Source: Chromatocurvus halotolerans (GTDB lineage: Bacteria; Pseudomonadota; Gammaproteobacteria; Pseudomonadales; Halieaceae). Taken from it: a DNA stretch of 64,000 nt. The position numbers were made by a program, and so were the translations under genes. Each line of letters opens with the position of its first letter. Within the stretch, counting starts at the first letter, position 1. The stretch covers positions 62,001-126,000 of the forward strand of contig NZ_SLWX01000006.1 in NCBI RefSeq assembly GCF_004340525.1, written 5' to 3'. This document shows, in pieces, positions 61,801 to 64,000 of the stretch. The notes beneath the pieces were generated by a model, which was not told the origin of the DNA, did not search any database, and was given only the letters and a program-made list of their open reading frames with translations.

Positions 61801-62134
61801 TATTGAGCAGGGAGCGCTCGCGATCTTCACCCACGTGAAAGCGCAGCGTTACAGCAACGCTGCCGGCGCGGGTACTCGAATAGAGGTGCTCTACACCGGG
61901 AATCTGGTTGAGAAGTTTTTCCAGCGGGATGGTGACCTGACGCTCGGTCTGGCGGGCGCTCAGTCCGGGAGCATCCACCAGCACATCCACCATGGGCACG
62001 ACTATCTGCGGTTCTTCCTCCCGCGGCGTCAGCTGCAGCGCGAGCACCCCGGCCAGCAGCGCGCCGAGGAAGATCAGGGTGGGCAGACCGCCACGCAGGA
62101 CGACCCCCATCAGTCCGTTGAAATCCCTGATCAT
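58823..62134 (-). CDS. RND efflux permease
   Basis: 1103 residues. Twelve membrane helices with two large periplasmic loops in the AcrB pattern; opens MIRDFNGLMGVVLRGGLPTL. The proton-relay Asp pair is in LGLLVDDPITGVDNIDRYL (TM4). A substrate cannot be assigned: the DD pair excludes the heavy-metal type less clearly, but the overall sequence fits the multidrug (HAE) type. The 4-base overlap (ATGA) with the adaptor shows an operon. Confidence 0.93.
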   Translation of the reverse strand: MIRDFNGLMGVVLRGGLPTLIFLGALLAGVLALQLTPREEEPQIVVPMVDVLVDAPGLSARQTERQVTIPLEKLLNQIPGVEHLYSSTRAGSVAVTLRFHVGEDRERSLLNTYNKLYSNQDRIPQVVSRWQLKPVEIDDVPILVVALWSTNSERYGDYELGRMAQEFATSLQAIPQTNGVTVTGGRTRTLRILLDPEAMGARRTTPTDIVEALASANRLQEAGDWVVGNEAISLQAGDVLREAGELRQLVVNVIDGAPVFLRDVADIVDGPQEPEAYSWLQAVSGEASSTEHPMVTLAVAKQRGSNAVTVSGQAMATLERLQSDILPPEIRLTVLRDYGETADAKVNELVTSLGFAVLTVVVFIGVFLGWRAALVVGLALPVCYGAALALDLAFGYTINRVTLFALILSLGLLVDDPITGVDNIDRYLRRGEGSLAERVAGAMREIRSPLIMSTVTIVVAFLPLAFITGMMGPYMAPMAFNVPVSVIISTLVAFLVTPFVASRLLRAEAPADAAAPAGHNLYRSLLAPFLDSRSRARTLILVVVLLFVASALLPALRAVPLKLLPYDNKNEVQVLLDMPEGSSLEHTAAALRQLSAAVSRVPEVRWVAAFAGEPSPMDFNGMVRRYYQRLAPHQGELRLVLADKAMREHQSHAVVLRLRALLAPLVADGVSVKVVEVPPGPPVLSTLVAEVYADTLTPSATHQAAARELLRRLALEPHVVEIDSTLEASQPQRRFITDRQKAALSGISTSDVARLLTLANAGEVAGYLQDPDEMLPVPMELRLPRSGRVQEGDFLRLLVRGRAGITATTTEQGLEVAPQPLVALGELGAFESRTVDRTIHRKDLRQVVYVTAELNGRTPAEVIADIHADQQQAGDTRSANTSAPPWESRTFFNNGGGEAWQLPPGTGVSWTGEGELSITLDVFRDMGLGYAFALLAIFGILRVQTQSTALSLIIMSAIPLTVIGIMPGFWLMNQAGERMVAGAPDPVMFTATAMIGMIALAGIVVRNSLILVEFIAQSLAEGESLREAVLQAGAVRMRPVMLTAGTTLLGNLVITLDPVFNGLALAIIFGIVASTLFTLVIVPVVYWLVFSDANAPASAESAS

Positions 62135-62363
62135 CCCGCGCTCCCGATCCGCTCGCCATGCCTGCTGCGCAGTCTACCGTTTTTGGAGCGTCACCGCCGT
62201 CGCCAGCGGATAACACCCGCCACTGCTGCGGCAGCGAATGGAATTGCACGACCGGCCTGGGCTACCCTGTACCGTGCACTGCACTAACGGGTCTGCATCA
62301 GGCGCAGGCGCCGGCAGGCCAGTCGTCAGCACGTTAGCCATTATTGCCCCGGGAGGCGCCGTC

Positions 62364-62924
62364 ATGTCTGTACAACACCTGGCCACCGCTCTGCTTTGCC
62401 TGGCGCTGTCGGCCCTGCGGCCGCCGGCGCATGCCGAGCCGGTCGATCCGGAGCAACGCACTCCCATCGACCTGCGGCGCACAACACTTGTCGTGGCCGA
62501 CATTGATCGCTCACTCGCCTTCTACCGGGACGCCCTGGGCATGGTGGTGACCTACGACAGGACCATCATCACGCCCCGTGGCGCATCCCGGGATGAGGCG
62601 GAGTTCATTCGCCGGCTCGTGTTACTGCGCGCCAATGACGATTACATCGGCATGATCGGCCTGCTGCAGTACATCAAGCCCGAAAATCCGCGTGTTGATC
62701 TGAAGGGCGCAGCCTTCCGGGAGGGCACCACGGTACTTGTGTTCAACACGGATGAGCTGCTGCAAAGCTTTGCCCGGGCGCGGGAGGTACCGGGAGTGAC
62801 GGTTCTGGACGAGCCGGAGCGGGTCACCTATCCCTCCTACGCGGGTGAGAAGGCCCTCACCGTCCTGATAGGGGCCATGCAGGATCCGGACGGTTTCACC
62901 GTGGAACTCAACCAGCTGCAATAG
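62364..62924 (+). CDS. Exported VOC (glyoxalase-fold) protein
   Basis: 186 residues from ATG 62364 (GGGAGG seven bases upstream). Signal peptide ending near PPAHAEP, unusual for this mostly cytoplasmic superfamily. VOC pattern: TTLVVADIDRSLAFYRDALGM (first beta-alpha-beta unit) and a C-terminal AMQDPDGFTVELNQ, with Glu as the usual last metal ligand. Could be a dioxygenase, glyoxalase or binding protein; no more can be said. Divergent from the RND pump. Confidence 0.8.
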   Translation: MSVQHLATALLCLALSALRPPAHAEPVDPEQRTPIDLRRTTLVVADIDRSLAFYRDALGMVVTYDRTIITPRGASRDEAEFIRRLVLLRANDDYIGMIGLLQYIKPENPRVDLKGAAFREGTTVLVFNTDELLQSFARAREVPGVTVLDEPERVTYPSYAGEKALTVLIGAMQDPDGFTVELNQLQ

Positions 62925-62927
62925 CGC

Positions 62928-63662
62928 TCACAGACCGAGCACCGCAATACCCAACCCGCAGCCCAGAATAATGCCGCCGGCAATCGCCTGACCAAAGCGG
63001 GCAAGTCCCGGCCACCGCAGGCTTCGAGCGCCCCAGAATCCCGCCACAACCGCAGACAGCATGGTGGCCACAGTCACCACCGCGAAAATGCCGGTCACGG
63101 CAAGCAGCGCCGGTAGGCTCTCCCGGGCGGCGGGAAACATGAGCAGGGGAATCAGAGGTTCGCAGGGGCCGAGCACGAAGATAATGAAAATCGCCCAGCC
63201 AATCAGCGTGCGGCGCTCACTCTTCTCTGCTGCGGCATCCGGTTCCGTGTGCGGGTGAGCCTGCGCCGCGCTGTTCGCATTGGCATGGCTTTGACTGACG
63301 CCATCGTGGCTGTGCCAGTGTGCGTGCGGTCGCTGACGCCAGGCATGCCGTATGCCCCAGCTCATGTAAACCAGCCCGAAGGCAACCAGCGCCCATGCTG
63401 CGAGATCGCCGCGGGCGCTCTCCACCCACTCCAGCACATTCAGCTGAATACCGATATACAGCCCCAGCACGCCGAGGATCACCGAGCCCACGATGTGTCC
63501 TGCGCCGCAGAACAGGGTGACGCGAACCGTCTTGCCCAGCGACCAGCCGCGGCTGCGCGAGAGCGCCACGAAGGGCATGTAGTGATCGGGACCCAGCAGC
63601 GTATGCACAAAGGCGATGGAGGCTGCGGCAGTACACAGCACGACAACTTCAGGCGTGAACAA
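62928..63662 (-). CDS. NicO/TauE-like membrane transporter with histidine-rich loop
   Basis: 244 residues, six membrane segments. The first helices hold SIAFVHTLLGPDHYMPF, where HxxxxxDH resembles the metal-binding HX4DH of nickel/cobalt transporters. A cytoplasmic or periplasmic loop (about 113-150) is rich in His (HAHWHSHDGVSQSHANAN). Later FVLGPCEPLIPLLMFPA resembles the GPCEP motif of related transporters. Suggests transport or efflux of a transition metal; specificity unknown. Confidence 0.72.
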   Translation of the reverse strand: MFTPEVVVLCTAAASIAFVHTLLGPDHYMPFVALSRSRGWSLGKTVRVTLFCGAGHIVGSVILGVLGLYIGIQLNVLEWVESARGDLAAWALVAFGLVYMSWGIRHAWRQRPHAHWHSHDGVSQSHANANSAAQAHPHTEPDAAAEKSERRTLIGWAIFIIFVLGPCEPLIPLLMFPAARESLPALLAVTGIFAVVTVATMLSAVVAGFWGARSLRWPGLARFGQAIAGGIILGCGLGIAVLGL

Positions 63663-63718
63663 GGCGCTATACCTCTGCCGTCAAGAGGCACGCACTCCCC
63701 GGGTCTGCGGTCGGCGGG

Positions 63719-63750
63719 ACTGCCGGGAGCGCCTGCGCGTCCCCGGCAGT
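63719..63750 (-). terminator. Hairpin after the third TonB receptor
   Basis: ACTGCCGGG (63719-63727) pairs with CCCGGCAGT (63742-63750), a perfect 9-bp stem with a 14-base loop, 23 bases past the receptor stop. No T-run. Confidence 0.4.
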
Positions 63751-63772
63751 CTGCACGCTAGACAGTGGGCCA

Positions 63773-64000
63773 CTAGAAACGATAGGAGAAATCGACACCG
63801 TAGCTGCGCAGTGCGGAAGGATGGTTGAAGGTGCCGCCGAACTCGGGCGCCGGGATGATCTCCTGCAGGTACTCCTCGTCGGTGATATTCCGCCCCCAGG
63901 CGGTCAGGGTCCAGTTCAGGGACTCCAGCCCGACTCGAAGATCAAGCGTGCTGAATGCATCGCGGGAGGACTTGGAGAAATCCTGATTGAAGCCCGGGCC
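63773..64000 (-). CDS. TonB-dependent receptor, C-terminal end only
   Basis: The last 75 residues of a gene running in from the right edge, ending TAG at 63773-63775. The strands LDLRVGLESLNWTLTAWGRN and ITDEEYLQEIIPAP, and the ending SALRSYGVDFSYRF, are typical of TonB-receptor barrels, with the closing Phe. Plug, ligand and start lie outside the window. Confidence 0.85.
   Translation of the reverse strand, partial: GPGFNQDFSKSSRDAFSTLDLRVGLESLNWTLTAWGRNITDEEYLQEIIPAPEFGGTFNHPSALRSYGVDFSYRF

Noticed and set aside
59981..62287. Very long plus-strand open frame (768 codons) opposite the RND permease
   Set aside because: The permease on the other strand is an unmistakable RND protein. The plus frame is a product of GC-rich third positions and is full of Arg, His and Gln with no domain.

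Overview
The window looks like chromosomal DNA of a free-living, aerobic, probably marine gammaproteobacterium. Support comes from the order alaS-lysC-csrA-tRNA-Ser(GCT), GreB, CYTH/CHAD proteins, three TonB-dependent receptors, many c-type cytochromes, Tat-exported enzymes, and uniform high-GC coding. I cannot name a genus; a Halieaceae- or Woeseiaceae-like lineage is only a guess. No prophage, CRISPR array or intact insertion sequence is visible. The only mobile trace is a decayed ISL3-type transposase end beside tRNA-Ser.

Layout. (a) 1-770: end of a CHAD protein and a CYTH protein. (b) 861-18038: export and scavenging functions: M16 peptidase, short-chain dehydrogenase, periplasmic L-asparaginase coupled to a large BNR/sortilin-type repeat protein, a TonB receptor, an exported M20 amidohydrolase in operon with a DUF5117-type zinc metalloprotease, and a small outer-membrane barrel. 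(c) 18102-23025: three-gene operon of a catalase-like haem protein and two RoxA/MauG-like dihaem cytochromes. (d) 23236-28325: sulfatase-like lipoprotein with a dockerin-like tail, small membrane proteins including a 24-residue one, and a PLP-dependent dehydratase. (e) 28377-36778: seven same-strand genes for exported proteins: DUF1592 lipoprotein, DUF1552 Tat protein, three-repeat COG4315-type protein, unknown secreted protein, exported HpcH/HpaI-like protein, HiPIP and triple-CxxCH cytochrome. I recognise no described pathway with this content, and it is the best candidate for an undescribed system. (f) 37020-37939: ECF sigma factor and DUF6768 membrane protein, divergent from (e). (g) 37955-42709: complete oleABCD set for long-chain olefin biosynthesis. 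(h) 42992-45835: cytochrome lipoprotein, DUF4174 protein fused to an amidohydrolase relic, homocysteine methyltransferase-like enzyme, outer-membrane barrel. (i) 46214-48688: Tat-dependent PhoX phosphatase followed by its own small tatA, a terminator, and a possible Pho box. (j) 48761-57593: transposase relic, tRNA-Ser, csrA, lysC, alaS, HIT protein, Trm112-like protein, M23 peptidase, greB, FecA-like receptor with an upstream Fur box. (k) 57756-64000: RND efflux pair, exported VOC protein, histidine-rich metal-transporter-like membrane protein, and the end of a third TonB receptor.

Biologically the window combines a conserved housekeeping block with a large periplasmic and outer-membrane repertoire for taking up peptides, phosphate and iron and for oxidising unidentified substrates through cytochromes. 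All functional calls come from motifs and family resemblance read by eye; no database search was run.
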